This document shows positions 51,829 to 60,977 of a stretch of DNA of 64,000 bases, one piece after another (position 1 is the first letter of the stretch; every line of letters starts with the position of its first letter). This stretch comes from CSP1-5 sp964558395 (lineage in GTDB: Bacteria; Methylomirabilota; Methylomirabilia; Methylomirabilales; CSP1-5). The stretch is taken from NCBI GenBank assembly GCA_964558395.1, contig CAZLDS010000010.1:12767-76766 (forward strand), written 5' to 3'. The notes below the pieces were generated by a model, which saw only the letters and a program-made list of their open reading frames with translations, was not told where the DNA came from and made no database searches. A program made the position numbers and the translations under genes.

Positions 51829-52479
51829 TTAGACCGGCCACTCCTCCTGCCGATAGGCCATCTCCCAAAATAGATACTCGTACCGACTGCTGAGCAGAAA
51901 GGTTTCCCCTATAGTGGCCCGTTCGCCGGCATTGGCGTCGGATGCCGCCTCATCCACAAGTCGTCGCCAGGCTTCCACGCTCTCGGCGAGGACTCCGGAC
52001 GCATAAAACGCCACCCACTCGCCATACACCGGGTGCTGGACTTCCCCCATCTGCTGGCCGATCTCGTGGTAGGTCCACGGGCGTGCGAGGAGCGCGGCGG
52101 CAATCTCTCCGAGGTTTCCGTGGTCTGCCGTGGCCAGCAGATGGTTCATGTAAGCGAGGTTCGTGGGGGCTGGCCGTGCGGCGATCAAGTGGATCGGGTC
52201 GATCTGCAGGAGATCGCCGAGCTTACGGTGAAGCGGCTTCTCTACCGGGAGGAGAACCCGGTCGGCCAGACCCTCCAAGGTCTGCGTGGTGCGGGACTTC
52301 GAAATGGCGGCACCAACGGCCCGTGCAAAAACATCAAGATAATGCCAATCTTGGCTAAGATAGTATCGAAACTTCCCCAGCGGGAGGGTCCCAGCCTGGA
52401 GCTCTTGTAGAAAGGGATGATCAAAGATCGCCTTCCAGATGCGCTCGCCTTGACGGTGGAGTTCATCGCTGTACCCCAT
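51829..52479 (-). CDS. TenA/PQQC-family protein
   Basis: This 216-residue all-helical protein of the TenA (thiaminase II-like) family has DHPFLQELQAGTLPLGKFRYYLSQDWHYL at the start, in which residues FRYYLSQD carry conserved Tyr and Asp, and EYLFWEMAYRQEEW at the end. The catalytic Cys region of TenA (usual pattern Leu-Pro-Cys-x-Trp) reads LLARPWTYHEIG, so the Cys is missing. It may therefore be of the TenA_E-like type or have another role. ATG 52479 follows a weak GGATGGG. It lies between two hairpin repeats. Confidence 0.85.
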   Translation of the reverse strand: MGYSDELHRQGERIWKAIFDHPFLQELQAGTLPLGKFRYYLSQDWHYLDVFARAVGAAISKSRTTQTLEGLADRVLLPVEKPLHRKLGDLLQIDPIHLIAARPAPTNLAYMNHLLATADHGNLGEIAAALLARPWTYHEIGQQMGEVQHPVYGEWVAFYASGVLAESVEAWRRLVDEAASDANAGERATIGETFLLSSRYEYLFWEMAYRQEEWPV

Positions 52480-52510
52480 CCGGTCGCTCCTATCGACGCC
52501 CAGTGTTGAT

Positions 52511-52560
52511 GAGTGCTGAGGACTGAGGTCTGAGACTACTCGGTGCTCAGTCCTCAGTCC
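52511..52560. repeat. hairpin-forming intergenic repeat, copy 2
   Basis: CTGAGGACTGAG (52516-52527) pairs perfectly with CTCAGTCCTCAG (52546-52557). It is closely related to the copies at 51761 and 57091 and lies between tenA-like and lhr genes. Confidence 0.7.
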
Positions 52561-55500
52561 TGCTTACCTGTTGTCGCTTTGGGGCCGGGCAGGCCATCGT
52601 ACACGAGACGCTCCCCGTCGGTGTGGAAGCCGGCATCTCCCAAGACGGTCCACCCCTTCGAGCCCCGGATCGGCTCTTCGTTCCATCGTTCGACCACGAG
52701 TTTCCGTCCCTGCCGCTGTCGAACGAGTGTGGCCACGGCCTCGGCCAATTCCCCGTCGCTTGCCTCGGCTAACACAAGCATCCGGCTCCCCTCCAAGGCC
52801 AGGAACGGTTGTCCCCCCCGAAGGATGAGCAAATTTCCGGGGAGGCGCCCGATCTTCGGTCCGAGAGAGACAGCACCCCCTGGCGCACAGGGGTCAACCG
52901 CAGAGACCACGGTCCAGGTGTGTGATGTGTCCTGGTGTCTGCAGCTCCGCAGCAGCTCGACCGCCTCGGGAAGGGCGTACTGCTCTCCGGAGACCTTGGC
53001 GACAAAAAGACCACGCCGAACATGCCCTGCGTACTCCAGCCGACGCAGAATCCCTTGCAGCTCTTTCCATGCGGGTGCGCCTTTTTCCAGGACCAGTAAC
53101 TCCCGAAAGAGGACCCCGTATCGGTCGAGGAGCTGTCGTGTCCAGACCTCCAAGTGCTCTTCGGCATCGCCTGAGGCGAGCAGGGACCACCGCCCTTGCA
53201 GCATGCGGAGCCCCACACGGCGCCTGAGCGTCTTGCGGCTGATGCGCTCGTCTTCCTTTTGGCGGACGGAGCGCCCCCCCGAGGACAGAGCAAAGCGGAC
53301 CGGCGTAAAGCTATCATTGGTGGCGAGACCCGATCGGACAAGCACCCACAGCGCCGCATGGACCTTTTCCGGACTCAATCCTGTCACCGAAATGAGATCC
53401 GCAGTAAAGCAAGCCCCCCGACGATCAAGGACGCCATAGAGTGTGCGCGCTTCTGACGAGATCCCGTCTAAGAGCTTTGCCTTTTGCTCTGCAGAGACGT
53501 GCCCCCTGAGTGGGCCCGCAATGTCTCGATGCGCGAGGGTCAGTGAACCGGGGTCGAGGCTCGATCGACCCTCCTGAGCCAACGCCTCACCCCCCACGCG
53601 TCCCCAGACGATTTCTCCTGCGAGGCAGAGCTGATCTAACAACTCGGGTCGGTAGTCAGCCACCCGACGAGAAAGGACCTCTTGTTCCCAGGCCGCTGCC
53701 GGGAGCTCGACACCCTGCAGCTGTTCGATGACAACCTGAAGCCCTTCGAGACCATGCAGCTGGGTATGGGGGGCCAGATGCTGCCACATCAGCAAAAACG
53801 CGACCCACTTTTCCTTCGGGACGGGTTCAATTTCCTTTCTGAGCCGGGATAGGGTCAGGCAATGGATGCGTTCCAGAATCGTTCGTTCACACCATTGGGG
53901 CGTAGGAAGGCTCGAAACAAAGTTCCCGCGGAAGACCATCCCCTCGCCCTCCAGACTCATCAGCGCGGTCTCGACCTCCGAAAGGGCAAGGTGGGTGCGT
54001 TGCGAAACGGTACCTGCCGTCGTAGGGCCGACATGGCGGAGATGGCGCCGCACCACTTCTTGACGGGCATCTTCCGGCTCCCAGGCCTCCGCGGCCAGCG
54101 CCGCGGGCAGCGAGATTGCCTCGCAGAGTTGCACATCTGGATATGCGGCCTGGCACACGGGAATCGACTCGGTCGCGATCCAGACCGGGTGGGTGGCGGC
54201 CCGCAGCACACCTTGCACCACCCTCCCCTCCTGCTGGAGGCGTGTGAGCATCCCCTCGGGATTTTTCGCCACTCGCGTGGCGATGTCCTCCGCCGAAAGC
54301 GGTCCTCCATCCTTTAAGAACTCCACCAGCTCACTGGCATCCCGCAGGGAACGCGCTGGACCGATGCGGCCCACCTCGTGAACCACCTGCGCCACCGCCT
54401 CGTGATCCAGGAAACCGTCAAGCGACTCCCGTCCGAACACCTCACCCAGGATGCCGCGGTGCGTCTGCACCGTGCGACTTCGCCGTTCCTCTCGCGGGGC
54501 ATCATCGATAAAGGCATAGTCCCACGCGGCGAGGATCTTGTGGGCAAAGGGAGACGGCACGGGGACTTCCCGGGCCACTATCCTGATCGATCCATTCCTG
54601 AGGCCCTCAAGAATCGTTGTCAGCCGATCCAGATCGAGCGCGTCCCACAAGCACTCGCGCATGGTCTCTTGGACCAGGGGATAGTCCGGCAGGGCGATAT
54701 CGGGCTCTCGGTTTTCGAAACAGGCCTGTTGTTCGGGGAAACACGCGGCGAGCAGATCTGTGGCCCGCAACCGCTGGAGGGTGGCAGGCACGCGGCGCCC
54801 CTGGGCATGGCGGAGGATGAGCAGCGCGCGGACCGCGGCCTGGCGAAAGCGGGTCTCGAATAGCGGTGAGGTCAGGACCGCCTGAATCAACACGTCCTGT
54901 ATCGTTCGCGGATGCAGGAAGTGGAAGACCGTCGCGAGGGGAAAGCTGTGGCGGGGTCCAAAGCTCAAAAGGATCGCATCGTCGGTCGCTGCGCACTGGA
55001 TTTCGAAGTTGAAGTTACGGCACAGTCTCTTGCCTAAAGCCAGGCCCCAGGCCCGGTTCACCCGCATCCCGAACGGGGCGTGCAGCACCACCTGGGTGCC
55101 CCCCAGGCTATCAAAGAACCGTTCGGCGACAAGAACCTTGTCAGTCGGGACCACCCCGACGGCTGTCCGCTGTCGCTCAACGTATGCCACGGCCGTTTCT
55201 GCCGCTTCTTTATCGAGTTTCCCTACCCCAGCCAGCCAGTTTCGGGCCGTCGCCGCATGTTCCAAGCGCTGCACCAGATCGCGCCGAAGCCGTGAGATCT
55301 CCAGGCTCAAATCGAAGGTCCGACCCGGGATCTCTCCGTGCCAGAAGGGGATCGACGGCGGCAGGCCCTGCGCATCTTCCACCACCATCCGTCCCCGCTC
55401 GATTTTCTTGATCCGCCACGAGGCATTGCCCAAGCTGAAGATATCGCCCACCATACTCTCCTGAGCGAAATCCTCTTCAACCTCGCCGATTTTCAGACCC

Positions 55501-57056
55501 TCGGGCTCCAGAAAAACATCATAATTGGTCGTGTCGGGGATGGTCCCTCCGGAGATGATGGCGGCCAGCCGGCCACCACGTCGGGCCCGCACACGATTCC
55601 GCACGCGATCCCAATGCAGTTTCGGGTAGACGCCCCGGGGCTCGGTCGCAAGTCGCCCGCTCAGCATCTGTAGCACGGCCTGAAAGTCATCGCGGGTGAG
55701 GTCCTGGTAGCAGAAGGACGAGCGGCACAGACGATACAGATCCTCTTCCGGCCATTCACCGGTCGCCCCCGCCGCGACCACGTGTTGGGCGAGAACGTCG
55801 AGACAGTTTCTGGGGATCTCGATGCCATCGAGTCTCCCTTCGCGAATCGCCCGGACGATCGCCGCACACTCGAGCAGATCATCCTGCGTCAGGGCAAAGA
55901 GTTTCCCCCGTGGCGTGGTGCCGACGTGGTGGCCGGAGCGACCAATCCGTTGCACGGCGATGGCAATCGATCGCGGTGATTCCATCTGGCAGACAAGATC
56001 GATACTGCCAATGTCAATCCCCAGCTCGAGCGACCCGGTGGCGACAACGGCCTTGATCTCGCCGGCCTTGAGACGGGCCTCGGTCTTGAGACGGCGCCGC
56101 CGCGACAGGCTTCCGTGATGGGCCGCCACCTGGCCGTCTCCCAGGCGCTCAGACAGGCGCACCGCCATCCGTTCGGTGAGGCGCCGGCTGTTACAGAAGA
56201 TCAACGTACTACGATGGGTCTGCACCAACTCTGCGAGACGTTCATAGGTCGCCTCCCAGACTTTGTTGGTGGCGACGGGACCCAGATCAGGGAGGGGCGC
56301 GATGACCTCGAGGTCCATCGCCCTGAGACCTCCTGCTTCCACCACACGACACGGGCGAGGCACACACGATCCGTCTCGCCACTCGGATCCCACCAGGAAA
56401 TGCCCCATCTGTTGAATCGGATGCACGGTGGCGGACAGGCCGATCCGGACAGGCTCGTCGTGGGTGAGATGTGACAGACGCTCCAGACTGAGAGAGAGGT
56501 GTACACCGCGCTTATCCTCCGCCACGGCATGGATTTCGTCCACGATGACGTATCGAACAGTTGCGAGCGCGGGGCGGAAGTGCTCTGAGGTCAGGAGAAT
56601 AAAGAGCGATTCGGGAGTGGTGATCAAGATATGAGGGGGATGTCGGCGCATCCTGGCCCGTTCCGAGGGCAAGGTGTCTCCCGTCCGGACCGCAGACCGC
56701 AACTCGGGCAGCTCCATCCCCATCCCCTTCGCCGCGGCGCGGACCCCCTCCAGGGGCTCGACCAAATTGCGCTGAATGTCATTCGTCAAAGCCTTGAGCG
56801 GAGAGATATACAGGATATGGACGTCATCTGTCAGGCGACCCTCGACCCCTAACTGAACCAAGTGATCGATGCACCACAGAAAGGCGGCAAGCGTCTTGCC
56901 CGAGCCGGTGGGGGCGGTCAAGAGGGTGTGTGCACCCTCCCCAATCGCTGGCCAACCCTGGACCTGCGGCGCGGTCGGCTGCGCAAAGCGATGCGTAAAC
57001 CAGCCTCGGACGGCAGGATGAAACGCATCCAGCACCTTGTGCGTGTCTGGTTCCAT
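52554..57056 (-). CDS. lhr: Lhr-type large ATP-dependent DNA helicase
   Basis: This 1500-residue superfamily 2 helicase has the Lhr layout: Walker A APTGSGKTLAAFL at about residue 48, DEIH in VDEIHAVAEDKRG, SAT in IGLSATVHP, motif IV FCNSRRLTERMAV, motif V VVATGSLELGIDIG and motif VI QRIGRSGH, then the Lhr winged-helix and beta-barrel core. The long C-terminal domain (about residues 850-1500) is full length, as in E. coli Lhr (about 1538), not the shorter core form. Lhr is a 3'-5' helicase linked to DNA repair and RNA-DNA hybrid removal. It is the largest gene of the window. Confidence 0.95.
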   Translation of the reverse strand: MEPDTHKVLDAFHPAVRGWFTHRFAQPTAPQVQGWPAIGEGAHTLLTAPTGSGKTLAAFLWCIDHLVQLGVEGRLTDDVHILYISPLKALTNDIQRNLVEPLEGVRAAAKGMGMELPELRSAVRTGDTLPSERARMRRHPPHILITTPESLFILLTSEHFRPALATVRYVIVDEIHAVAEDKRGVHLSLSLERLSHLTHDEPVRIGLSATVHPIQQMGHFLVGSEWRDGSCVPRPCRVVEAGGLRAMDLEVIAPLPDLGPVATNKVWEATYERLAELVQTHRSTLIFCNSRRLTERMAVRLSERLGDGQVAAHHGSLSRRRRLKTEARLKAGEIKAVVATGSLELGIDIGSIDLVCQMESPRSIAIAVQRIGRSGHHVGTTPRGKLFALTQDDLLECAAIVRAIREGRLDGIEIPRNCLDVLAQHVVAAGATGEWPEEDLYRLCRSSFCYQDLTRDDFQAVLQMLSGRLATEPRGVYPKLHWDRVRNRVRARRGGRLAAIISGGTIPDTTNYDVFLEPEGLKIGEVEEDFAQESMVGDIFSLGNASWRIKKIERGRMVVEDAQGLPPSIPFWHGEIPGRTFDLSLEISRLRRDLVQRLEHAATARNWLAGVGKLDKEAAETAVAYVERQRTAVGVVPTDKVLVAERFFDSLGGTQVVLHAPFGMRVNRAWGLALGKRLCRNFNFEIQCAATDDAILLSFGPRHSFPLATVFHFLHPRTIQDVLIQAVLTSPLFETRFRQAAVRALLILRHAQGRRVPATLQRLRATDLLAACFPEQQACFENREPDIALPDYPLVQETMRECLWDALDLDRLTTILEGLRNGSIRIVAREVPVPSPFAHKILAAWDYAFIDDAPREERRSRTVQTHRGILGEVFGRESLDGFLDHEAVAQVVHEVGRIGPARSLRDASELVEFLKDGGPLSAEDIATRVAKNPEGMLTRLQQEGRVVQGVLRAATHPVWIATESIPVCQAAYPDVQLCEAISLPAALAAEAWEPEDARQEVVRRHLRHVGPTTAGTVSQRTHLALSEVETALMSLEGEGMVFRGNFVSSLPTPQWCERTILERIHCLTLSRLRKEIEPVPKEKWVAFLLMWQHLAPHTQLHGLEGLQVVIEQLQGVELPAAAWEQEVLSRRVADYRPELLDQLCLAGEIVWGRVGGEALAQEGRSSLDPGSLTLAHRDIAGPLRGHVSAEQKAKLLDGISSEARTLYGVLDRRGACFTADLISVTGLSPEKVHAALWVLVRSGLATNDSFTPVRFALSSGGRSVRQKEDERISRKTLRRRVGLRMLQGRWSLLASGDAEEHLEVWTRQLLDRYGVLFRELLVLEKGAPAWKELQGILRRLEYAGHVRRGLFVAKVSGEQYALPEAVELLRSCRHQDTSHTWTVVSAVDPCAPGGAVSLGPKIGRLPGNLLILRGGQPFLALEGSRMLVLAEASDGELAEAVATLVRQRQGRKLVVERWNEEPIRGSKGWTVLGDAGFHTDGERLVYDGLPGPKATTGKQD

Positions 57057-57090
57057 AGATGTATCCTACCACGGCCCCAGCGCCAGGCAC

Positions 57091-57166
57091 GAGTGGTGAG
57101 TACTGAGGACTGAGAATTGAAAAGTCAGTTCGTGAATCTGAGTCCTCATTGCTCAGCCCTCATAGC
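57091..57166. repeat. hairpin-forming intergenic repeat, copy 3
   Basis: GAGTGGTGAGTACTGAGGACTGAG (abbreviated: TGAGGACT at 57104-57111) pairs with AGTCCTCA at 57141-57148, with further similarity on both sides. It lies between lhr and the NAD(P)-binding protein gene. Confidence 0.55.
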
Positions 57167-57169
57167 TGG

Positions 57170-58054
57170 TCATTGCGTATGGCGGCGGACGAACTCTTCA
57201 AACGAGATAGGATTCCAGAGCTGATTCGAGAATGGGGGGCGCCGAGACGCACGTAGGCCGTATCGGTCCACATAATGCAGAATGGCAAAAAATTCGCGAA
57301 GACCTGGCGACACCGGTCGCGCGACTGTCCCCATCACATGAAAGAAGGGCAGCGGAATCGGAATAATCCGCACCGACCGGCCCAACACCTGTGCCGCAAT
57401 GTGGACACATTGCCGATTCGTCAGCTGTTCGGACCCGCCGTACTCGATCGTGGATGCCTGCGCCTCGGGATGCCCGATTGCCTGCACAGCAACATGTGCA
57501 ATATCCTTAACGGCAATGTAGGTAATCGGGGCTGTCCCCTTTCCCGGTAGGGGCACAAGCGGAGAGCGCTGGATGGCCTGAATCATCGGTAGCAGGTTCT
57601 CCATAAACCCGGAGGGACGAAGAATCGCATAGGAGACCCCCCCGGACCTGATGGCCTCCTCGACTTGCCGCTTGACCTGAAACTGCCGAGGGGCTTCGGG
57701 ATGCTCGACGCCGATTGCAGAAAGATAGATGATCTGCTTCACCCCGGCTTGGCGGGCGGTCTTCAGCAGATTGCGATGGCCATCCCCTTCAATAATCTCT
57801 GGTTGATATTCAGCCTTCAGCGATCTGGGATTTAATGACGTCATCGTGCTGATGATCGCGCTCGCCCCTTGACAGGCTATGGCGATCGCCTGACGGTTCG
57901 CCAGATCGCCACGCGCAATCTCGACGCCGGCCTCTGCCAGCGCTTTTGCTTTCGCCTCGCTCCGACACAAGGCACGCACAGGCCTCCCCTGCTGCCGAAG
58001 TTGCCTTACGACCTCACTTCCTACGCGACCGGTCGCTCCCACCACTAGGATCAT
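57170..58054 (-). CDS. NAD(P)H-binding atypical SDR protein
   Basis: This 294-residue Rossmann protein starts VVGATGRVGSEVVRQL and continues as an atypical SDR (NmrA/YwnB-like): GARGD-like ARGDLANRQAI, IIYLSAIGVEHPEAP, then YAILRPSGFMENLL, a segment common in complex I NDUFA9-like and flavin reductase-like members. The classic Tyr-x-x-x-Lys is absent. It probably acts on quinones or redox cofactors, but the substrate is unknown. It is preceded by a short stretch of GGTC-rich repeats at 58076-58115. Confidence 0.85.
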   Translation of the reverse strand: MILVVGATGRVGSEVVRQLRQQGRPVRALCRSEAKAKALAEAGVEIARGDLANRQAIAIACQGASAIISTMTSLNPRSLKAEYQPEIIEGDGHRNLLKTARQAGVKQIIYLSAIGVEHPEAPRQFQVKRQVEEAIRSGGVSYAILRPSGFMENLLPMIQAIQRSPLVPLPGKGTAPITYIAVKDIAHVAVQAIGHPEAQASTIEYGGSEQLTNRQCVHIAAQVLGRSVRIIPIPLPFFHVMGTVARPVSPGLREFFAILHYVDRYGLRASRRPPFSNQLWNPISFEEFVRRHTQ

Positions 58055-58075
58055 TACGTACCTCTTCCCAATCTG

Positions 58076-58115
58076 CGGTCGGTCCCCGGTCTCCCGTCTC
58101 TGGTCCCCAATCAGT
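58076..58115. repeat. short GGTCCCC-type repeats
   Basis: Imperfect units (GGTCGGTCCCCGGTCTCCC, GTCTCTGGTCCCC) between the SDR start and the radical SAM stop. It has no coding character. Confidence 0.35.
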
Positions 58116-58977
58116 CTTGGTCACTATAGAATGAAGCCACGGGGAGAGGGATGTGGCGGACCGCGCCAGCGATGTGGTCCACCTCGGCATCGGAGAGCGG
58201 CGTCACGTAGGGTTGGGCGGGAGGGCGAGCCACGGTATAGACCTGCACCAGGCTGATCTTGCCGCCCCGGACCACGATCTCGCGCAGCCGATCGCAAAAG
58301 GCTTCAATTTCTTTCTCGTCGGGTCCCACACCATGGACCCGCATGAAGAGGCTCTGGATCACCACGGGACGACGCCGGGCCGCGTCTAATATATTGTCCA
58401 GTACCCGCTGAAAGGCAATGGTGGTCACATCCACCAGGTGATAATACGCCTCCGTGCCTGCATCGAGTTTCGCCCAGATCTCGCCATTGTGATGATCCAA
58501 TAACGCGAACGCTTCTTTGACCTTTGATCGATGAAACATTGTGGCGTTGGTGATAATCACGATCTTTACACGGTCGAGTCCCGCGTCGGCCTTCGCCCGG
58601 ATGGCCAGTTCGACCGCTTCCTTGAACCGCGGATAGGTCGTGGGCTCGCCGTCCCCGCTGAAGGCGATGTCCTTTACCTCACGCAGCGGCTCCGGAATGC
58701 CGGAAAACGGTGGATGGTCGAAGAGCGCGCCGCTTTTGGCGCGGTTCAGGATGTCCCGGAGTTCCTGCTCGAGGATTCTGAGATCCACTCGGCGGTATCG
58801 TCCGGGCGTGGTCCGGTCCACCTGGCAATAGATGCAATCGAAATTGCAGACCTTGTCGGGATTGAGGTTGATACCGATGGAGACGCCGCCGGACCGACGA
58901 CTGAGGACTGCGTAGACATACCGGTTCTGGTCAAGCTCCCGTTGATGATCATGAATGGTTAGGGTCCGCTTCGCCAT
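58111..58977 (-). CDS. radical SAM protein
   Basis: This 288-residue radical SAM enzyme has the cluster motif CNFDCIYCQ (CxxxCxxC) at about residues 43-50 and the SAM-binding GDGEPTTYPRF (GGEP variant). Further features are ITNATMFHR, then EIWAKLDAGTEAYYH and HGVGPDEKEIEAF. The layout is of the COG0731-type group related to wyosine and other tRNA-modifying radical SAM enzymes, without a SPASM extension. Substrate unknown. ATG 58977 has GGTAA close upstream, a weak site. Confidence 0.87.
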   Translation of the reverse strand: MAKRTLTIHDHQRELDQNRYVYAVLSRRSGGVSIGINLNPDKVCNFDCIYCQVDRTTPGRYRRVDLRILEQELRDILNRAKSGALFDHPPFSGIPEPLREVKDIAFSGDGEPTTYPRFKEAVELAIRAKADAGLDRVKIVIITNATMFHRSKVKEAFALLDHHNGEIWAKLDAGTEAYYHLVDVTTIAFQRVLDNILDAARRRPVVIQSLFMRVHGVGPDEKEIEAFCDRLREIVVRGGKISLVQVYTVARPPAQPYVTPLSDAEVDHIAGAVRHIPLPVASFYSDQD

Positions 58978-59206
58978 ACCTGTTTACCTTAACGCGTCCC
59001 CACCGACCAGGCAAGGCCTTCCCAGAACACCCATGGGCCGTTGAGTGTGTGAGTATCCCGTAACTGCGCAAAAAACCAACGAAATAGGACTGCGGGCCCA
59101 AAAATTGCTTGACGTGGGGTGGCTGTTTTCGATAGAAGGCCGGATTTAGTGGCACACAGCGTTATCGCCAAAAAACGAAGATCCGGACTTCCTGACGGAG
59201 GCCACC

Positions 59207-59425
59207 ATGGAAAAACCGCGGAAGGACGGCCACCGGATGTTCGTCACAGAGGAGGATGACGCCGGGGTCTACGGTTTTTGCGAGACCTGTCCCGATCATC
59301 ACGATATGGTCCGGTACCGGCGGGACGGGGCCGGGTTGGATAAAGAGCCCAGGATTTTCCCAAGCAAGCACGCCTGGACGACGTGGCGCAAGGAGACCTA
59401 CATCTTTCGCAGCGACGGGGTGTAA
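59207..59425 (+). CDS. small Cys-containing hypothetical protein
   Basis: This 72-residue protein from ATG 59207 has GGAGG 5 bases upstream. It has a CETC pair (FCETCPDHHD with two His), which may bind a metal, and a basic C-terminus. After its TAA the same frame stays open and reads SLAEPEEVPAYPFLF to a stop at 59527, closely matching the end of the gene at 61521-61796. The frame may therefore be a truncated longer gene, or the tail is a mobile piece. Confidence 0.65.
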   Translation: MEKPRKDGHRMFVTEEDDAGVYGFCETCPDHHDMVRYRRDGAGLDKEPRIFPSKHAWTTWRKETYIFRSDGV

Positions 59426-59455
59426 TCCAATCTCGCCATTGAGACCGATTCGTTG

Positions 59456-59527
59456 GCGGAGCCTGAGGAAGTTCCCGCATATCCCTTCCTGTTTTTAGAG
59501 CGCTGCTCCCGCCCCATCGTGAATTGA
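59456..59527 (+). repeat. 72-bp tail repeat, copy 1
   Basis: Bases 59456-59527 align without gaps to 61725-61796 (about 58 of 72 identical). Read as protein, both give AEPEEVPAYPFLF or AEPEEIPAYPFLF. Here the tail lies after the TAA of the 72-residue gene, in the same frame. Confidence 0.7.
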
Positions 59528-59637
59528 CATCCCTCACGGATGGCGCGTTCCCCTCGGGAACACTCCGGAGGGTCCCAAGCTGTCTCCCAAGATACTGCTG
59601 GATTAGTACACCCCCGTCGTGCATCGTACATCCCTGT

Positions 59638-60516
59638 ATGAGCGGAGCGCCTCACTCATGGCTAGGATGGCTGCCACTCGCCGTTCTCCCCTGGTGTGCC
59701 CTTGCCGTTCGATCATTCCTTCCGCCCTGGGGATTCATGGCCACCCTGATGTTCGCAATCTTCATAAGCTTCAAGTGGTTGACATGGTGGAAGGCAAGAG
59801 CCGGCGCTTGCCCAGACACAGGGCGGTCATTAGGATACATGCTGGCATGGCCGGGAATGGACGCCGATACCTTCCTCGATATCAAGGCCAAACCGCCCAA
59901 GCCCGCGATGGCCGAATGGGCGTCTGCGATCCTCAGTACAGGAATCGGTGCGACGCTGCTATGGGGCGTCGCGCGCCTGGTCCCAACTCACCAGATGTTC
60001 CTTGCCGGCTGGATCGGACTGGTCGGCTTAGGTGTTCTGGTTCTCTTCGGGGTTTTCCATCTCCTCGCCCTCTTCTGGAAGCTTGCCGGAGTGAATGCAC
60101 GGCCCATCATGAACGCCCCCGCAATCTCCCGATCCCCCTCAGACTTCTGGGGTGCCCGATGGAACTTGGCTTTCCGTGACCTCTCGTACACGTTCATCTT
60201 TCGACCGATGGTACCCCGCCTCGGCATCCGCGGCGCGACGATGGCCACGTTCGTCGCCTCCGGTCTCACGCACGAGCTCCTCCTTTCACTTCCGGCGGAA
60301 GGAGGGCACGGCCTCCCTACCTCCTATTTTGTCCTCCAAGGGATCGCGGTGCTCATCGAACACTCAGCCCTCGGCAGGCGACGGGGGCTGGATCATGGAC
60401 TTTCAGGATGGATGTATACCCTCCTCGTGGTCGGGTTCCCGGCGTTCTGGTTGTTCCACCCTCCATTCATTGCCCGTGTCATGATCCCCTTCGTGAGGGC
60501 AATCGGCGCCCTCTGA
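59638..60516 (+). CDS. MBOAT/wax-synthase-like membrane acyltransferase
   Basis: This 292-residue integral membrane protein has about seven to eight hydrophobic segments. The motif SGLTHELLLSLPAEGG contains the conserved His of membrane-bound O-acyltransferases, and FWGARWNLAFRD holds the upstream conserved Trp/Asn region of plant-type wax synthases. It should move an acyl group from acyl-CoA to an alcohol or lipid at the inner membrane. ATG 59638 was chosen because the hydrophobic protein begins there; no good ribosome site is seen. Confidence 0.82.
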   Translation: MSGAPHSWLGWLPLAVLPWCALAVRSFLPPWGFMATLMFAIFISFKWLTWWKARAGACPDTGRSLGYMLAWPGMDADTFLDIKAKPPKPAMAEWASAILSTGIGATLLWGVARLVPTHQMFLAGWIGLVGLGVLVLFGVFHLLALFWKLAGVNARPIMNAPAISRSPSDFWGARWNLAFRDLSYTFIFRPMVPRLGIRGATMATFVASGLTHELLLSLPAEGGHGLPTSYFVLQGIAVLIEHSALGRRRGLDHGLSGWMYTLLVVGFPAFWLFHPPFIARVMIPFVRAIGAL

Positions 60517-60855
60517 TGGGCAGTCCCCCCTGGGGCCAACCGACCAAAGAAGTGGGAATTGCTAGCGAGTGAAAGAGAAAAGACTAGCTGAAGCGCGGAT
60601 AGGACCACCAAAGGAGATCAACACAAGAAACCGGCGTGACCACCGCAATGAGGCCAATTCCGGCAACTAGGCGCATCGGATATGGCCCAGGCCTCCTCGG
60701 GCACCGTTTAGTCCGGAAGGCGTCTTGTTTTCGAGTGCCCCCCGGGGGAGTAAAGAAATTGCTTGACAAGAGGGGAAGGCATCGTTCACCATTTAGCAGC
60801 AAATAGTATAAGAAGTTGGGGGGCCCTAAGGGCGCGTCCCTCGATTTTGGCCATG
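60517..60855. other. intergenic region without recognised gene
   Basis: No coding frame with support. A TTGACA at 60763-60768 lacks a matching -10 at a normal distance. The sequence is mixed, with a C/G run at 60738-60748. Confidence 0.4.
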
Positions 60856-60901
60856 ACGCCTCAAGGAGGACGATGATTTCTCCGCGAGGCGTTTTTGTTT
60901 T
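60856..60901 (+). terminator. intrinsic terminator with a two-part stem
   Basis: Outer stem ACGCCTC (60856-60862) with GAGGCGT (60886-60892), inner stem GGAG with CTCC, followed by TTTTTGTTTT. It ends transcription on the plus strand, 340 bp after the acyltransferase stop. Confidence 0.8.
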
Positions 60902-60977
60902 CGGGGACTTACTCACGCTCAGTCCCTGATGGAGGAGCCGGGCAGGCCTTCCTCACGCGTGGATCGAGGAAAACGGA

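Noticed and set aside
59109..59137. Promoter for the 72-residue gene
   Set aside because: TTGACG is good but the hexamer 17-18 bases later (ATAGAA or TAGAAG) is too far from consensus to report.
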